A stretch of DNA of 64,000 bases from an uncultured Vampirovibrio sp. (GCA_910583875.1 CAJTXT010000001.1:124001-188000); one strand, 5' to 3'; counted from the stretch's first letter, positions 24,094 to 33,496 are shown. Numbers and translations are program-made. Notes: generated by a model from the letters alone, not told the origin.

Positions 24094-24474
24094 ATGAGTG
24101 AGAAAGCTAACATTTTATGCAGTAAATCACACGAATATGTATATGCAGAAAATGGAAATTATAATATTGGTTTAACAGATTATGCAATTGAACAACTTGG
24201 AGATATTGTATTTGTTGAATTACCGGAAGTAGGCAGCGAATATGCAAAAGGCGAAATTTTCGGAACAATTGAATCAGTAAAAGCAGCTTCTGAAATTTAC
24301 ATGCCTGTAAGCGGAAAAGTTATAGAAATCAATGAAAAATTAATAGAAAATCCAGAATTATTAAATGAAGGTGAATTTGAACAAGAATGGTTAATAAAAG
24401 TTTCTTCTGAAACTTTTAATGAAGACAGCCAAGATTTAGTAGATTATGACGCATATAAAAAAGAAGTAGAATAG
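24094..24474 (+). CDS. gcvH: Glycine cleavage H-protein
   Basis: A 126-residue lipoyl carrier. The lipoylated Lys63 lies in IESVKAASEIYMPVSG, and the fold begins with NIGLTDYAIEQLGDIVFVEL. It shuttles the aminomethyl group among P, T and L proteins. Strong RBS (AAGGAG) about 10 bases before ATG; it ends 1 base before gcvPA. Confidence 0.95.
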   Translation: MSEKANILCSKSHEYVYAENGNYNIGLTDYAIEQLGDIVFVELPEVGSEYAKGEIFGTIESVKAASEIYMPVSGKVIEINEKLIENPELLNEGEFEQEWLIKVSSETFNEDSQDLVDYDAYKKEVE

Positions 24475-24475
24475 A

Positions 24476-25774
24476 ATGAATAATTTTAAAGCAAACTCTG
24501 AAGAAACAATAAACGAAATGCTAACAAGCATAGGAGAAGAAAACCTAGATGGTTTATTCTCAATGATAGATAAAAAAGCACGTATGGAAACACTAGATTT
24601 GCCAGAAGCATTAAGTGAAATGCAAGTGCAAAAAGATGTAAAATCAATTGCTAAACAAAATAAAATAGATTATACGTGTTTTATAGGTGCTGGAGCTTAT
24701 AAGAGATTTATTCCAGCTGCTATTTCACAAATATCTTCAAGGTTTGAATTTAATACAGCATATACACCATACCAACCGGAAATTTCACAAGGTACATTGC
24801 AAGTTATTTATGAATTTCAATCAATGATATGTGATATTACGGGAATGGATGTATGTAATGCTTCTGTATATGATGCAGGTAATGCTTGTGCAGAAGCAAT
24901 GTTGATGGCAGCAAGAATAAGCGGTAAAAACAAAATTCTTGTAAGTGAATGTATAAACCCTCAATATTTGGAAGTTATAAAAACGTATGCACATGCTGGT
25001 GAAATAGAAATTGAAACTGTTTCAACAATAGAATTTAAAACAAATCTAAACTCTATAAATGAAAAACTTGTTTCTGGTGAATACGCAGGATTAATAATAC
25101 AAAATCCAAATTTCTATGGAACAATAGAAGATATTGATATTCTACAATCAATGCAAAAACATCAAAAAACAATGTTAATTGTATGTGCGGAAATGGTAAG
25201 TACATCTGTTCTAAAAAAACCGAGTGAATATAATGCAGATATAGTAGTTGGAGATGTTCAGTCTTTTGGTAATTCTGTTTCATTCGGTGGTCCATATGCA
25301 GGCTTCATTGCAACATTAGACAAATATAAAAGACAAATGCCTGGCAGGATTGTCGGTAGAACTTTAGATTCTGAAGGCAAACAAGCTTTTACTTTAACAC
25401 TTCAAGCACGAGAACAACATATAAGAAGGGAAAAAGCAACAAGCAATATATGTTCTAACCAAGGCTTAGCAATATTAAATGCAGCTATCTATATGTCTTT
25501 ACTAGGCAAAAAAGGTATAGAACAAGCCGCATATCTAAGTGCAAAAAATGCCAATATACTTCAAAACGGTTTAAAACAAAAAGGTTATAAAATTTTGAAT
25601 AATAACTGTTTTAATGAATTTGTATTAGAAGTAGAAAACGCTGATGAATTTATTTCTAAATTAAAATCAGCTAATATATTAGCGGGTTATAAAATAAATA
25701 ATTCACAAGTTCTTGTATGTTGTACAGAAACAAATTCAAAAGAAGAAATAGAAAACTATATAAAATCAGCCTAA
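24476..25774 (+). CDS. gcvPA: Glycine dehydrogenase (decarboxylating) subunit 1
   Basis: A 432-residue N-terminal-type P-protein subunit (PLP fold type I, catalytically incomplete alone). Typical segments: CFIGAGAYKRFIPAAISQI, FNTAYTPYQPEISQGTLQVI, YDAGNACAEAMLMAARI and GRIVGRTLDSEGKQAFTLTL, plus QAREQHIRREKATSNICSNQ. In bacteria with split P-protein, gcvPB with the PLP lysine normally follows; here the next gene is a glycosyltransferase, so subunit 2 must be elsewhere or absent. Confidence 0.95.
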   Translation: MNNFKANSEETINEMLTSIGEENLDGLFSMIDKKARMETLDLPEALSEMQVQKDVKSIAKQNKIDYTCFIGAGAYKRFIPAAISQISSRFEFNTAYTPYQPEISQGTLQVIYEFQSMICDITGMDVCNASVYDAGNACAEAMLMAARISGKNKILVSECINPQYLEVIKTYAHAGEIEIETVSTIEFKTNLNSINEKLVSGEYAGLIIQNPNFYGTIEDIDILQSMQKHQKTMLIVCAEMVSTSVLKKPSEYNADIVVGDVQSFGNSVSFGGPYAGFIATLDKYKRQMPGRIVGRTLDSEGKQAFTLTLQAREQHIRREKATSNICSNQGLAILNAAIYMSLLGKKGIEQAAYLSAKNANILQNGLKQKGYKILNNNCFNEFVLEVENADEFISKLKSANILAGYKINNSQVLVCCTETNSKEEIENYIKSA

Positions 25775-25799
25775 AATATAATTATAGGAAGGAAGTAAG

Positions 25800-27524
25800 A
25801 TGAATTATTTAAAGAAACATAATGGTCTCATACTTGCAGGGATTTTGTTAATAATTTGTTTTCTTCTTTATTTTACAAATATGGGTAGTTATCCATTTAT
25901 AGATACAGATGAAACAAAATTTGTATCGATTGCAAAAGAAATGCTGAATAATAATGATTGGGTAAATGTAAAACTTAACGGTGAAAATTTATTTGAAATG
26001 CCGCCATTTGTATTTTGGCTTATAAACTCATTTTGTATAATGTTTGGAAAAATAAGTAATGAAGCGGTAAGATTTCCAATTTCATATTGTTCTATATTTG
26101 GAATTCTTGCTTTATTTTTAGTTTTAAAACAAATACTTACAAAAACATATTCATTGATTGTATCATTTATATTACTAACAAGTTTAGGTTTTGTTGTATT
26201 TGCAAGACTTGCAACAAATGATATCCTCTTTACTGTTTTCACAATGGTAATAATATTATCTACTTATCTTGTTATTTTTTCAAAGAATGAAAAAAAGACA
26301 ACATTTTGCTGGTTTTGTATATATCTTTTTACAGCAATTAATACCTTATGCGCGGGTTTATTGGGATTTCTTCTTCCACTTTTTGCAATATTAACAATGC
26401 ATATTTTCTCAGGAAATCTAAAAGAAATAATAAAACCTAAAAATATTCTTCCCGGGTTAGTTATATTTTTATTACTGGTTCTTCCTTGGCCAATAATAAT
26501 GACATATAAATATGGATTAGTTTTTATAAAAGACAATCTTCAAGCATATAATTTATTTAATTATATAAGCATAAAAAATATGCTTATAACAATTGGTATA
26601 TTTATTCTGGGATTTTCACCTTGGGCATTTTCTTTTCTATGGATATTGGGGCAGAAATTAAAAGATACTGTAATGTCAGTATTCTCATATTTTAAAGACA
26701 ATTCACAAGAAAAATTAAAAGAAAAATGGAAAAAACTAAGTAAAGTAGATAAATTCTTATCTTTAAATACAATTGTATTTTTTACAGCATTAATCTTTGC
26801 TTTATTATATGGAGCAAAATATACATATTTAATTTTATTCTTAATATTTCCTGCAGCCTGCTTATCAGGACATTACTGGTATGAATATATAATAAAAAAA
26901 GAACATGATAAAAGTATATTTTTTGCTACAATGATACCGAATTTAATATTTATAATATGTTCGTTAATCGGAATTTTTGGACACAACATACTAAATACAT
27001 GGATATTCCAAGGATTAAGTCATTTATTAATTCCATTAATAATTATATTTTTTGTAATACCGGTTATAAGCATCTTTGCAGTTCTTTTAAAAGGCAGAAT
27101 AGTTCCTTTTACAGCAAATATAATTCTAATGATAAGCCTTTCATTTGTAATTACTCCAACAATATTTAATTTTATCTCTTTAAATAGCGGTGAAAATGAC
27201 TTAATTAATTTTGCAAATATAGCAAATAAAGAAAAAGTCGAACTGGCTGCATATATTCCATCAAAAAAATACAGCTTGGTATATTATTATGATAAACCTG
27301 TTATTTTTCATAAAAATAATGATATTAAGTGGTTGAAAGAATATATTAATACAAATAAACAAGCTTATATTGTAGTAGAAATAAAAGATATGTGGGATAT
27401 AGAAGAAAATAAAATAATCTATACATTATTAGATACAGGTAAAAGATATTGTCTGATAAAATATATGGATCCAGAACTATTAAAAAAAGAAGATACAGAA
27501 GAACCGCAAATAATATTATACTAA
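25800..27524 (+). CDS. GT-C membrane glycosyltransferase, ArnT/PMT-like (GT39/GT83 type)
   Basis: A 574-residue polytopic membrane protein with about eleven to twelve segments. The first periplasmic loop carries the catalytic DTDETKFVSIAKEMLNNNDW motif (the D-E pair of ArnT/PMT family enzymes), followed by NLFEMPPFVFWLINS, similar to the PxKPPLxYWL motif. The C-terminal soluble part is small. It probably transfers a sugar from a polyprenyl-phosphate donor to a lipid, glycan or protein. RBS AGGAAGG precedes ATG. The next gene (yidD) begins 7 bases later. Acceptor unknown. Confidence 0.8.
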   Translation: MNYLKKHNGLILAGILLIICFLLYFTNMGSYPFIDTDETKFVSIAKEMLNNNDWVNVKLNGENLFEMPPFVFWLINSFCIMFGKISNEAVRFPISYCSIFGILALFLVLKQILTKTYSLIVSFILLTSLGFVVFARLATNDILFTVFTMVIILSTYLVIFSKNEKKTTFCWFCIYLFTAINTLCAGLLGFLLPLFAILTMHIFSGNLKEIIKPKNILPGLVIFLLLVLPWPIIMTYKYGLVFIKDNLQAYNLFNYISIKNMLITIGIFILGFSPWAFSFLWILGQKLKDTVMSVFSYFKDNSQEKLKEKWKKLSKVDKFLSLNTIVFFTALIFALLYGAKYTYLILFLIFPAACLSGHYWYEYIIKKEHDKSIFFATMIPNLIFIICSLIGIFGHNILNTWIFQGLSHLLIPLIIIFFVIPVISIFAVLLKGRIVPFTANIILMISLSFVITPTIFNFISLNSGENDLINFANIANKEKVELAAYIPSKKYSLVYYYDKPVIFHKNNDIKWLKEYINTNKQAYIVVEIKDMWDIEENKIIYTLLDTGKRYCLIKYMDPELLKKEDTEEPQIILY

Positions 27525-27531
27525 GGTTAAT

Positions 27532-27741
27532 ATGTTAAAGAAAATATTCATAAAGCTAATAAATATATATCAGTTTTTTTCCAAAATGACTCCACCCGTA
27601 TGTAGATTTTATCCAACCTGCTCAGAATATGCAAAACAAGCTATAACAAAATATGGAATAATAAAAGGCGGATATTTAAGCATAAAGAGAATATTAAAAT
27701 GCCACCCGTTTCATCCTGGTGGATATGATCCTGTTCCATAA
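27532..27741 (+). CDS. yidD: Membrane protein insertion efficiency factor YidD
   Basis: A 69-residue protein with the complete YidD signature: an amphipathic N-terminal helix, CRFYPTCSEYAKQAI, KGGYLSIKRILKCHPFHPGG and DPVP at the end. It assists YidC-mediated insertion at the inner face of the membrane. Length is normal. Located directly behind the GT-C gene rather than in the usual rpmH-rnpA-yidD-yidC cluster. Confidence 0.95.
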   Translation: MLKKIFIKLINIYQFFSKMTPPVCRFYPTCSEYAKQAITKYGIIKGGYLSIKRILKCHPFHPGGYDPVP

Positions 27742-27761
27742 ATATGGATAAAAACCATATT
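27741..27761 (+). terminator. Hairpin after yidD
   Basis: AATATGG (27,741-27,747) and CCATATT (27,755-27,761) pair around an A-rich loop directly at the yidD stop. A T-poor tail makes termination efficiency uncertain. Confidence 0.4.
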
Positions 27762-27789
27762 GTCATTCTGAACTTGTTTCAGAATCTTA
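27761..27789. repeat. Dispersed palindromic intergenic repeat, copy 1
   Basis: TGTCATTCTGAACTTGTTTC followed by AGAATCTTA; the halves around ACTTGTT are partly self-complementary (ATTCTGAA/TTTCAGAAT). A related pair occurs at 33,383-33,447. It resembles the widespread TGTCATTCTGA...AGAATCT class of bacterial intergenic repeats. Confidence 0.6.
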
Positions 27790-27917
27790 TTATTAATAAA
27801 AATATACATATAATTCGATATATTTTCTTAAAAATTAAGCTAAATAAATTATGTTTACTAAGGCTTTAAATATAAAATTCTTTATGTTACAATGATGAAG
27901 TAAGGAGTGTAAAAGAT

Positions 27918-28202
27918 ATGATAACATCATATTTGGCTATGCAGAATGCTATTCTATCAAGAAATATTGCAACATCTAGAATGATGCAGACATCAGCAGC
28001 TATGGCACCTCAAGTTAGTTTTGGAGTCAGTCAGCCGCTTCGTCCTTCATTTGCACAATCAAATGCTAATGAACTGCAAATGAAAGCAGATGAAACAAAA
28101 GTTTCCTTCTTACAAAAACTTATAGATGCAATTAATAAAAAATTAGGCAAGGATATTGCAAAATCAACACCAAAATATGCAGGAGTTGATTATAAAGCAT
28201 AA
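27918..28202 (+). CDS. Small SFG-motif protein of unknown function
   Basis: A 94-residue protein. The first half is Met/Ala/Ser-rich and contains QVSFGVSQPLRPSF; the second half is a charged amphipathic helix (FLQKLIDAINKKLGKDIAKS). No signal peptide or membrane segment. AAGGAG precedes ATG by about 11 bases and a plausible -10 (TATGTTACAAT) lies upstream. The early SFG motif recurs in variant form in two larger proteins of this window. Function unknown. Confidence 0.55.
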   Translation: MITSYLAMQNAILSRNIATSRMMQTSAAMAPQVSFGVSQPLRPSFAQSNANELQMKADETKVSFLQKLIDAINKKLGKDIAKSTPKYAGVDYKA

Positions 28203-28271
28203 TTTTAATTTGTTTTTGTATTTTGAGCAATTACTTTCGTATGTTATAATTACAAACGAGAGGGATTTTAA

Positions 28272-29891
28272 ATGAGAAGAAAACAAGAACAACCTATTTC
28301 ATTAAAGTTTATATGCTTTCTTTTAATTTCATTTTTGACAATAGTAATATATGTTTCAAGTCCAAATGAAATAAAAAAACCAAAAAAAGATAAAACATTT
28401 GAAGAAATGTTAGAATATTCAAATTATAAACAAGAAAATAAAAATGCTGACAAAGAAATTAATATAAAATCGCAAAGTACAGATATAAATCAAGAAGAAG
28501 AAATACAAGTTCAAGTTCCAATCATTTCAGCATCAACTATAAATAAACAAATAACTAATAATGTACAAGACTATTATAATCTTTTAGATAAACTTGCAGA
28601 ATATCCGGCAAAAAGTTTGGGTTCTGTTAACAATATAGTAAATGCTTTATTATTATATAAAGGTTATCCTCAGAATACGGTAAAAGTTATAGCTACAGAT
28701 ATTGATCAATCAAAAGCAAAAACTGATGGGCATTATATGGTGGCTAATTTTGATTTTAATACCGGTAATTTGATTATTAGCAGCAAAATGCTATATGAAC
28801 TGGATACAAAAATGCTTATAGCTATTTTAGCTCATGAACTTGACCATTTTGATAAATTAGCAAAAGTATGTAAATATATGGGGGTTAATGAATTCAAAAA
28901 GCTATTTTATGATAATAATATAAAAAATATTGATACTACATTTTGGACAAATGCTGCTTCATGTGCTGATATAAAAGGATTTGAAGCAGAAACTTATAAA
29001 ACAGCATTAAAAAGATTTATCACTCAAAATAATTTAGAACTTTCAAGCTCATATTCTGACTTTTACAGACTTTCGGAAAATATGAGAAATCCGTTAGAAA
29101 TAAGCGCTTACGCTGAGTCTGATAGAGTTTATAACCATTTCAGCATACCAATAATAGAAGGTCCAATAAAAGTTCTGACAAAAAAATTTAATGATGTTGA
29201 TTGGGCAATATATAACACTATTTCTAAAAATTCACTAATCAAAGATGAAAGAATTGCAATATTTGATTATTTCTTTATGAAAGCAATTCTAACAAAATAT
29301 CCGGAATTTAAATATCAATTCGATATATGTATAAATCAAAAAAATGGCGATTTAACAAGTTTTTGGTTAGCATTCGAAAATGGGGCAAGTAGTTTTTATC
29401 AAAAAGGAACAATGGATTCAGCAACATACAAAAAAATGTTGTCACTACTAAATCAAACAGAAAATGAAATAAAATCAGGAATTACAAATGAAGAGATAGC
29501 AAATGCATTAAAATATAAAATAAACACTTTAAATTCTAATTTAGTCTATCCTAATGCAGAAAAAAATCTGAAAAAGACTATAATTAATTATTTAAAATTT
29601 ATACAAGAACAAAATGTAAATGATGCAGAACAAGAATTAAAATGTATCTTAATTCTAATCTGCTTGGAAAATGAATTGTATACAAACAATGAAAAACAAA
29701 TCTCATTATATTACATAAAAATGCCAGAAATTTTAAATAACATATATAATATTCAACATAAAAAGCAAAAATATTTATTTATATATAATAATAAAGCATT
29801 TAAAGAAAAGCTAACTTCTGGAATAACTGAACAAGCTTTATTAACAGAGCTTATAGAAAAAAACAGGATTAATTCAAGAATTGTTCATTAA
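28272..29891 (+). CDS. Membrane-anchored HExxH protein, putative metallopeptidase
   Basis: A 539-residue protein with an N-terminal membrane segment (residues about 11-29) and a long polar linker. The following domain contains ILAHELDHFDKL with His188, Glu189 and His192 in HExxH zinc-peptidase arrangement, preceded by NLIISSKMLYELDTKMLIAI, a helix placement like that of M48-type proteases. A third zinc ligand could be in EISAYAESDRVYNHF (an ExxAYxxE-like context) about 90 residues later. The rest is helical with no match I know. Probably exported and tethered. RBS GAGAGGG lies 8 bases before ATG. Confidence 0.6.
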   Translation: MRRKQEQPISLKFICFLLISFLTIVIYVSSPNEIKKPKKDKTFEEMLEYSNYKQENKNADKEINIKSQSTDINQEEEIQVQVPIISASTINKQITNNVQDYYNLLDKLAEYPAKSLGSVNNIVNALLLYKGYPQNTVKVIATDIDQSKAKTDGHYMVANFDFNTGNLIISSKMLYELDTKMLIAILAHELDHFDKLAKVCKYMGVNEFKKLFYDNNIKNIDTTFWTNAASCADIKGFEAETYKTALKRFITQNNLELSSSYSDFYRLSENMRNPLEISAYAESDRVYNHFSIPIIEGPIKVLTKKFNDVDWAIYNTISKNSLIKDERIAIFDYFFMKAILTKYPEFKYQFDICINQKNGDLTSFWLAFENGASSFYQKGTMDSATYKKMLSLLNQTENEIKSGITNEEIANALKYKINTLNSNLVYPNAEKNLKKTIINYLKFIQEQNVNDAEQELKCILILICLENELYTNNEKQISLYYIKMPEILNNIYNIQHKKQKYLFIYNNKAFKEKLTSGITEQALLTELIEKNRINSRIVH

Positions 29892-29995
29892 GTTTTGTTA
29901 AGCAATATAGAAAAAGTATATACAAAATAGTCAATTTTTATTTCCTAAAAGTTTTTATAAAAATATAAGAGAGAAAAAACAAAAAGGAGAAAAAA

Positions 29996-30184
29996 ATGGC
30001 TCGAGTGCTAATATCAATGCCTGAAAACTTTTTAGGAGAAATCGATAAAGTAGCAGATACAGAAAATAGAACAAGAAGTGAATTAATTAGAGAAGCATTA
30101 AGAACGTATATACATAGAAATAAAGTACGAGAAAATGCTTTAGCTGTTAAAAATGCAGCAATACTAGAGTCGCTGCTAGACTAA
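29996..30184 (+). CDS. Ribbon-helix-helix (CopG-type) DNA-binding protein
   Basis: A 62-residue protein with the ribbon-helix-helix layout: strand ARVLISMPENFLGEI, helix 1 EIDKVADTENRTRSELI, helix 2 LIREALRTYIHRNK. The NRTRSELIREALRTYI segment is the CopG/ParD-like core. It may be a free-standing repressor or an antitoxin, but no toxin gene follows; a strong terminator does. RBS AAGGAG at a good distance. Confidence 0.8.
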   Translation: MARVLISMPENFLGEIDKVADTENRTRSELIREALRTYIHRNKVRENALAVKNAAILESLLD

Positions 30185-30207
30185 AAATTTATAATTGGGG
30201 GTTTGAC

Positions 30208-30240
30208 AAAAAGAACACATACATTGTATGTGTTCTTTTT
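30208..30240 (+). terminator. Rho-independent terminator after the RHH gene
   Basis: Perfect 15-bp stem AAAAAGAACACATAC (30,208-30,222) / GTATGTGTTCTTTTT (30,226-30,240) with a three-base loop, followed by further T residues. Confidence 0.85.
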
Positions 30241-30314
30241 TATATTTAATGAATACTTTTAATATAGAGCAATTTATGCTTTAATTGATATATAAATATC
30301 AAGAGAATAGTTTA

Positions 30315-31265
30315 ATGATTAAAATTCTAAAAACGGAAGATAATAAAAAACTAAGTAAATTAAGTATAAGTGAGGCTGTATCCGGCTCTTGGTTTAACTT
30401 GATTGCGCCTAATGAAGAAGAAGTTAAACAAGTTTCATTAGTTCTTGGTTTAGATGAAGACTTCTTATTAAATTCATTAGACTTAGATGAACGTTCACGT
30501 ATCGAAATAGAAGATGGTAATATTCTTATAATTACTAACTTGCCTATTATGACAGATGACGGTTGTTTTGATACATTACCGTTAGGTATTATTTATACCC
30601 CGACATCTATTATTACTGTATGCTCACAAGATAATAATATATTATCAAGCTTTAATGAAAATACAGCATATTCTTTTGATACAAGAAATAAAACAGAATT
30701 CTTACTAAAAATATTATACCGTTCTGTAAAGTTCTATTTAAAATATTTGGATATAATTAATAGAACAACCGAAAATATAGAAACAGAACTTCAAAAAGCA
30801 ACAAATAATAAAGCATTATTTCAATTAATGGAAATCCAGAAAACATTGGTATATTTTTCTACAGCATTAAAAGATAATGATATTGTGCTGCAAAAAATAA
30901 TGAGAATGACAAATTCAAATTCTCAAAATTACATGAAAAATACAGAAGAAGATATAGATTTATTAGAAGATGTAATTATTGATACAAAACAGGCTATCGA
31001 AATGGTTGATATGCATAGAATGATTTTAGAAGCAATGATGGAAGGTTTTGCGTCAATAATAAATAACAATCTAAACTTAGTAATGAAATTTTTAGCAGCA
31101 ATTACAATTATTATGTCAATACCAACAATGATAGGCGGTTTATGGGGAATGAATGTAAAGGTTCCTTATGGCGATAATCCTTTTGGGTTTATGATAGTTG
31201 TTACTTTATCTATAATTACATCAATTGCTGTTGTATTTTATTTCAGAAAAAAAGGTATGTTCTAA
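30315..31265 (+). CDS. corA: CorA-family divalent metal ion transporter
   Basis: A 316-residue CorA-like channel for Mg2+ or Co2+. A large N-terminal cytosolic domain rich in acidic residues (LNSLDLDERSRIEIEDGNIL) leads into the long stalk helix and two C-terminal membrane segments. The signature GLWGMNVKVPYG follows the first segment and contains GMN. ATG at 30,315 (AGAGAA upstream) is preferred to TTG at 30,285. Pentameric membrane protein; neighbours give no further hint about the ion. Confidence 0.85.
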   Translation: MIKILKTEDNKKLSKLSISEAVSGSWFNLIAPNEEEVKQVSLVLGLDEDFLLNSLDLDERSRIEIEDGNILIITNLPIMTDDGCFDTLPLGIIYTPTSIITVCSQDNNILSSFNENTAYSFDTRNKTEFLLKILYRSVKFYLKYLDIINRTTENIETELQKATNNKALFQLMEIQKTLVYFSTALKDNDIVLQKIMRMTNSNSQNYMKNTEEDIDLLEDVIIDTKQAIEMVDMHRMILEAMMEGFASIINNNLNLVMKFLAAITIIMSIPTMIGGLWGMNVKVPYGDNPFGFMIVVTLSIITSIAVVFYFRKKGMF

Positions 31266-31281
31266 GAATATAGGTGGATAA

Positions 31282-32562
31282 TTGAAAAGCGGTTCTATTT
31301 TAATTATTAGTAATGAGGCAAAAGTTGGACAAGAGATATCAGAAAAGATAAAACTCTTGAGAGAATGTGACACAATTAGAATTGTATCTTATATTGAAGC
31401 CATTTCAGTTTTAAATTCAACACAACCTTCTTTAATATTAGTATATTGTTCAAAAAGTGATTCAATTGGCATTGTAAAAGAAATAAGAGCATTAAAAGCT
31501 TTAGATAAAGTACCTATTATATTTGTAATGGATAATTTTATAGAAGATTTATTAATGTATGCATTTGATAATGGAATAGATGATTTCTTCTTCTTAAGTG
31601 ATGCGGATTCTATAATTTTAATGAGAATATTTTTAACATTACAAAAATCTGTATTATATAAACAAATAGATATAAGTAATGAAATTTTAATTTCTGCAAA
31701 TATAATAGAAAAACAAACAGGAATTTATTTGAAAGAACAAGCACCAGTTGCGTTAAGAAATTTCTTTAGTAAAAGTATTGAAGAGAATCTTGAAAATACA
31801 GTATTTATGTACTTAAAACCTGTTGCAATAGATAATAAGAAACTAAATATGCTCAAAATTGCAGAAGTAATAAAATCAATTCCAAGAGGTAACGATATAG
31901 TTGCATACGGAAAAAATTCAGGATTTTATTTAGTACTTTATACATCTGGTATTGCTGGAGCAAAATCAGTTGCCAATAGAATAAAGAATTCTTTAGCAAA
32001 TATATGTAAACTATATGCTGTAGCAGCAGAAATAACAACATCTTTCGAGGAAATGGAACCTATTTTAGTTCAAAGCTTAAAAGATCAAATAACTACAGAA
32101 AAAGATTTTAATTACTTATATGATTTAACTTTAAATGAAGCTATTGAAGTAATTGATATAAAAGATGAAAATGGCAAAAAATTTAAAGACTTTAAAAAAG
32201 AATTTTTTGAAAGTTTTGAAAAGATGGTTGCACCGGTGTTTTATCAAACACAATCATCAGCTTCTGTAACATACCCAAATGCTAAGATAAATTTTTCTGT
32301 AAAAGAAACAGAAAGTAGATTTATAATAGAAGAAGGTAATCTTTCTAGCGAAATAATAATAACATACCCAACATATATAAAACTTCTTATAGACATAAAA
32401 CATACAGAAGAAGATAACCCTCCAGTAATAAGAAGACTAACATACGACTTTGAAGATTTTTCATCAGAAAAATTGGAGTCCATATTAAAAGATGTTATAA
32501 GCGAATTTTCAAATAAATTAAATCTTGATACACTATATAAAACGGAACAAACAAATGGATAA
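31282..32562 (+). CDS. Degenerate receiver plus GGDEF-like signalling protein
   Basis: A 426-residue protein starting with TTG (AGGTGG five bases upstream). Residues 1-120 follow the response-regulator fold, but the phospho-acceptor Asp is replaced (PSLILVYCSKSD) and the acidic pocket at the start is missing, so phosphorylation is unlikely. Residues about 170-275 look like a degenerate GGDEF-type cyclase fold: IPRGNDIVAYGKNSGFYLVL, TSGIAGAKSVANRIKNSLAN, without GGDEF itself. A C-terminal beta-rich region follows (KINFSVKETESRFIIEEGNL). Probably a regulatory or scaffolding protein. It overlaps the next gene by 8 bases. Confidence 0.6.
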   Translation: MKSGSILIISNEAKVGQEISEKIKLLRECDTIRIVSYIEAISVLNSTQPSLILVYCSKSDSIGIVKEIRALKALDKVPIIFVMDNFIEDLLMYAFDNGIDDFFFLSDADSIILMRIFLTLQKSVLYKQIDISNEILISANIIEKQTGIYLKEQAPVALRNFFSKSIEENLENTVFMYLKPVAIDNKKLNMLKIAEVIKSIPRGNDIVAYGKNSGFYLVLYTSGIAGAKSVANRIKNSLANICKLYAVAAEITTSFEEMEPILVQSLKDQITTEKDFNYLYDLTLNEAIEVIDIKDENGKKFKDFKKEFFESFEKMVAPVFYQTQSSASVTYPNAKINFSVKETESRFIIEEGNLSSEIIITYPTYIKLLIDIKHTEEDNPPVIRRLTYDFEDFSSEKLESILKDVISEFSNKLNLDTLYKTEQTNG

Positions 32563-33340
32563 CACGAAGAAATTATTAATTTCATCTTCAGCAAAAAATA
32601 CAATAAAAGAGTCAGTAGAGCTGGCAAAAGAAATTAATACAGGTATAGAGATTAGTCGTTTACCAATATATAAAGATAAAAACTTAACAGTTGAAGATAC
32701 TATTAAAATTTTACAAAATGATTTAGAAGGATTTAATAACAGAAGAACACTTCATGCAATGTTTTCAGATGTTAATGTTGCAGGGCAAGATGTTCTTTTA
32801 AAAGAAATTGCACAAAAAAGATGCTATCAATCCTTTGAAATAGGAAAAGGTATTAATGCTGATACAATTTTATTTCATACAGGAAATAAAGGAACAAGAC
32901 ATTATGGTTCAATAGAATCATTTAAAAATAACTTTATAGCATTTTGGAAAGACTTTATAGTTGAATTTGAGAAAGCTCATATAATTGCAGTTATAGAAAA
33001 TGTATTTGAAGAAACCCCGCAATTCTGCTTAGATTTATTTGAAGCAGTAAATTCTCCTAATTTAAAACTTGCACTAGATGCTGGGCACGTTAATCTATAT
33101 GCACATAATACAAAAGTTACAGAATGGATAAAAGCATACAGAGAAAATTTATATCATCTTCATATACACAATAATTTTAGAACTAATGATGATCATTCAA
33201 ATCTTGAGAATGGAACATTAAATTATAAAGAAATATTTGATGAGATAAAAAAACAAAATATAAATCCTTCTTTTGTACTTGAAATGTTTACAGAAGAAGA
33301 TATACGAAAAAGTGTTGAAATCTTTAATAGGCTATATTAA
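32555..33340 (+). CDS. Sugar isomerase/epimerase-like TIM-barrel protein
   Basis: A 261-residue protein of the xylose-isomerase-like/AP-endonuclease-2 superfamily. Metal-site positions are visible: IAVIENVFEE (Glu), LKLALDAGHVNLY (Asp, His), LYHLHIHNNFRTNDDH (His-x-His) and VLEMFTEEDIRKSVE (Glu). The substrate cannot be told from sequence; endonuclease IV or a sugar isomerase are both possible at this level. ATG at 32,555 lies within the last codons of the preceding gene (ATGGATAA overlap), implying coupled translation. Confidence 0.75.
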   Translation: MDNTKKLLISSSAKNTIKESVELAKEINTGIEISRLPIYKDKNLTVEDTIKILQNDLEGFNNRRTLHAMFSDVNVAGQDVLLKEIAQKRCYQSFEIGKGINADTILFHTGNKGTRHYGSIESFKNNFIAFWKDFIVEFEKAHIIAVIENVFEETPQFCLDLFEAVNSPNLKLALDAGHVNLYAHNTKVTEWIKAYRENLYHLHIHNNFRTNDDHSNLENGTLNYKEIFDEIKKQNINPSFVLEMFTEEDIRKSVEIFNRLY

Positions 33341-33382
33341 TTTGGGAAATTATGTATAATTTTACACTAAAATAGTTGAAGT

Positions 33383-33447
33383 TGTCACCCTGAACTTGTT
33401 TCAGGGTCTTACAATTGGTAAGATTCCGAAACAAGTTCGGAATGACA
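33383..33447. repeat. Dispersed palindromic repeat, inverted pair
   Basis: TGTCACCCTGAACTTGTTTC (from 33,383), continuing AGGGTCTTAC, faces an inverted copy TAAGATTCCGAAACAAGTTC, continuing GGAATGACA (to 33,447). The whole can fold into one long hairpin with loop AATTG. It is related to the copy at 27,761 and lies between two convergent genes, where it may terminate both. Confidence 0.65.
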
Positions 33448-33496
33448 TTATGACTATATTCTGAGTATATTTAGTGTAAATTTCTATATAATTTCC

